Under the pieces are notes generated by a model. It was not told the DNA's origin, searched no databases, and saw only the letters and a program-made list of their open reading frames with translations. DNA of 34,405 nucleotides. Source: JBEKYD01 sp049509915 (GTDB lineage Bacteria > Acidobacteriota > Terriglobia > Bryobacterales > Bryobacteraceae). Below, piece after piece: positions 32,628 through 34,405 of the stretch. The stretch is from NCBI GenBank assembly GCA_049509915.1, contig JBEKZL010000048.1:1-34405 (forward strand), written 5' to 3'. Position numbers and translations under genes: made by a program. Within the stretch, counting starts at the first letter, position 1, and every line of letters begins with the position of its first letter.

Positions 32628-34154
32628 TCAGCGTCTCAGGTCAAGACCCACTTTAGGGTGTGCGCGCACGCCAGTGAGGTGAAACGGAATTACCGCCCCT
32701 GCCTTTCTGGTTTCGAAGAGCGGGTCCAGCGCCTTTAGCAGAAGTGATTTCACGCCCGTGGTCATCTGTGAGAGCTTCGCATCCATCGTTAGGGTACCGT
32801 GAAAATCCATGGCTTCGGTGAGCAGGGCATAGGTCCCATCGAGGTGCACCGCCGCACCTGGAATCTTGAACGACAATCCATGCAAGGTCATTAGGCCCCT
32901 ATCCAGGATGAAGGTGCCCTGCATATTGGAAGCGGTTGCGTCGTTTCCATTGTTCCCGGTTTCGCCCCGCGCGCGAGCGCTCAATTTTGATACTTTCTGT
33001 TCCAGCGCCGGGTTAGTCAATTTGCTCGATTGCAGATCGAACTGCCCGTTTAGATGCAGCTTCTGTGCGATGTCGATATCTCCAGGCGGAATCTGAATTT
33101 GGGCGCGGAAGCCGATGATGCCGGTCATGGGCGCCTGATCGGACTTGATGACGAGCTTTAGCACGTCGGCCAACTCACCATTCTGCATCACCGCATTGAG
33201 CGAGACGGTTTTGCCATCGCCGCCTGGGTGCCCGATCACGCTTCCCTGGCAAATCACCGTGGTTTGGCCAAAGCGCGCAGTTACCGAATGCAACAGCGTA
33301 TTACCGTTTTCACCATCCACGGTTGCGCTGAAGCTGGCCTTGAGATCGACCGGGTGCGCGGCGATATCGACACTAAAATCCGGTGTGTCCGTCTCACCGT
33401 TCACTTCGATTTTCGCCAAAGCCCCGCGAAATTGACCGGTGGACGAAAGATGGCCGGAAATCCCCTTGAACACGCCCAGATCCGCATCGGAGAAGCGATA
33501 GTTCCCTGTCACCGGCGTCTCGGCCGGATCGTCGGCTTCCCATGGTCCGAAAGTGCCGGTGGCCTGGATCAGCCCGGGTGGCTTGGCGTTGCGCAGGTCC
33601 GCATCGTAATTCATCCCCGTGTGTCCGGACACCGCATGCATTCTGAGCTTATAGATATTGAAAACGAGCGGCGGCTTCTCCGGCCTCTTGGGAAAAACCC
33701 GAAGCAATGTGCCATCCGCATCCATGTTTTCGATCAAGAAGCCTGACGGCTGTCTGGAAGACCGGCCGGGTTTCTTCTCCGCGGCTGAGATCTGAATTTG
33801 AAGGCCATCCAAACGCACGTAACGCACGCGCCGCGGGATCGCGAGCAGATCGAGCCATCCCGTGTCCGCCGTGAAACCGCGGAGGGTGATCATGGCTGGT
33901 GCGTCCTTCTGCCCGGACTGACGAAACACAAGACCTTTGCCGGTGGCATGCGGATAAGGAAATAGGGAGATATCGAGCGATTGAATATCCACCGCGCTCC
34001 TATACCGCTGTCTTAGCGCGCGAATGATTTCACGCTTGGCGAATGGAGAAAGCAGCCCACCGGAGCCGGCCATAACCGCCACAACGAGAATGATGACGGC
34101 CGATACAGCGCCGATGAGCCACTTGAACTTGTGCGAGACAGTACCAGTCATCAT
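32628..34154 (-). CDS. AsmA-like membrane-anchored protein
   Basis: 508 residues from ATG 34154 (TTG at 34190 opens a longer frame; the preferred start leaves a short cytoplasmic tail, MMTGTVSHKFKWLIG). One N-terminal membrane helix (LIGAVSAVIILVVAVMAG), then FAKREIIRALRQRYRSAVDI and a long beta-rich periplasmic part ending in LMTLHGLSFKIPGAAVHLDG and VKSLLLKALDPLF. This matches AsmA/DUF748-like bridge proteins that carry lipids or affect outer-membrane biogenesis. It is monocistronic. The family assignment is by pattern; the exact subfamily is unknown. Confidence 0.75.
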   Translation of the reverse strand: MMTGTVSHKFKWLIGAVSAVIILVVAVMAGSGGLLSPFAKREIIRALRQRYRSAVDIQSLDISLFPYPHATGKGLVFRQSGQKDAPAMITLRGFTADTGWLDLLAIPRRVRYVRLDGLQIQISAAEKKPGRSSRQPSGFLIENMDADGTLLRVFPKRPEKPPLVFNIYKLRMHAVSGHTGMNYDADLRNAKPPGLIQATGTFGPWEADDPAETPVTGNYRFSDADLGVFKGISGHLSSTGQFRGALAKIEVNGETDTPDFSVDIAAHPVDLKASFSATVDGENGNTLLHSVTARFGQTTVICQGSVIGHPGGDGKTVSLNAVMQNGELADVLKLVIKSDQAPMTGIIGFRAQIQIPPGDIDIAQKLHLNGQFDLQSSKLTNPALEQKVSKLSARARGETGNNGNDATASNMQGTFILDRGLMTLHGLSFKIPGAAVHLDGTYALLTEAMDFHGTLTMDAKLSQMTTGVKSLLLKALDPLFETRKAGAVIPFHLTGVRAHPKVGLDLRR

Positions 34155-34316
34155 CGTGATGGATTTGGTCTTCGTGTTACCCGCAATCAATTTCGCACCA
34201 TCACCCGCAGGTGCATGCGAATGACCACTTGACGCCGTTGTCCGTATGGATGATCACGGGGCGCAGGGACGGGCCGCAGGGACAGACTGGAGTGCACCCC
34301 TCGGCTGAGACACGGA

Positions 34317-34384
34317 AACTAGGGACAGGTTACCATTCGCTGGCAATTGCTTGCCAGCGGCCATGCCCTCAGGCATCCTGAGGG
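34317..34384. repeat. Two perfect hairpins resembling a REP or mobile-element edge
   Basis: After an AACTAGGGACAGGTTACC segment (34317-34334), CGCTGGCAA (34338-34346) pairs with TTGCCAGCG (34351-34359) around TTGC, and CCCTCAGG (34366-34373) pairs with CCTGAGGG (34377-34384) around CAT. Both stems are perfect. The AGGGACAGGTTACC text resembles sequences next to REP-associated tyrosine transposases and related elements, so this may be the start of such a unit that continues beyond the window. No transposase is visible in the window. Confidence 0.4.
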
Positions 34385-34405
34385 CGGTTGGTGAAGCGGA
34401 GGCGG

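Noticed and set aside
1..34405. CRISPR array, tRNA, rRNA or prophage
   Set aside because: No regularly spaced repeats, no cloverleaf with a T-loop consensus, and no phage structural or integrase genes were seen.

Overview
The window looks like chromosomal DNA of an Acidobacteriota member, probably a Solibacter/Bryobacter-like lineage of Terriglobia. It is GC-rich. It carries a secreted VWFA protein of the kind called 'VWFA-related Acidobacterial domain', carboxypeptidase-regulatory-like domains fused to outer-membrane barrels, AHSA1/ArsR and YfiT/DinB genes, and several secreted proteins without names. This placement is an inference from gene content; no rRNA gene is present.

Layout. 1-1.5 kb: a 526-base leader without a recognisable gene, then a secreted protein of unknown function. 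1.6-4.2 kb: recG, broken by a frameshift and an apparent loss of about 44 bases in front of the Walker A motif, overlapping an intact rsmD. 4.2-5.1 kb: a decayed DUF433/DUF5615-type toxin-antitoxin pair followed by what looks like the 3' end of a group II intron. 5.2-9.7 kb (minus strand): a membrane glycosyltransferase of the PMT/ArnT type, an AttH-like lipocalin protein, a VWFA protein and an overlapping HTH/coiled-coil protein. 9.7-22.1 kb (plus strand): an accessory envelope and efflux island with an orphan OmpR/KdpE-type response regulator behind a dyad-rich upstream region, two outer-membrane barrels each carrying an N-terminal CarboxypepD_reg domain, a secreted protein, a small ORF, and a full tripartite heavy-metal-type RND system (lipoprotein adaptor, CzcA/CusA-type pump, TolC-type channel). 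22.1-24.1 kb: a KDPG/KHG aldolase translationally coupled to a DUF4097-like lipoprotein, then a small membrane protein. 24.1-28.4 kb: a signalling block with a YmdB-type phosphodiesterase and a membrane diguanylate cyclase in one minus-strand operon, a divergent deoxyhypusine-synthase-like enzyme and an HDOD protein. 28.5-30.7 kb: a CusRS-like two-component pair (minus). 30.8-34.2 kb: a YfiT/DinB protein, an ArsR-SRPBCC operon and an AsmA-like protein. The last 200 bases hold two perfect hairpins resembling the edge of a REP or mobile element.

How the parts may work together. The orphan regulator at 10.0 kb is upstream of, and co-oriented with, the two barrels and the RND operon, so it is the natural candidate to control them. 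The barrels may supply or modify outer-membrane passage for the same compounds that the RND pump expels. The YmdB-diguanylate cyclase operon couples degradation of one cyclic nucleotide class with synthesis of another, and an HDOD protein lies close by. These links are inferences from gene order only.

Most notable items: the fused porin/RND/orphan-regulator island; the direct repeats at one-helical-turn spacing upstream of the regulator; the YmdB-GGDEF operon divergent from a deoxyhypusine-synthase homologue in a bacterium that should have no eIF5A; and the cluster of broken genes (recG, antitoxin, toxin, intron remnant) within 1.6-5.1 kb.
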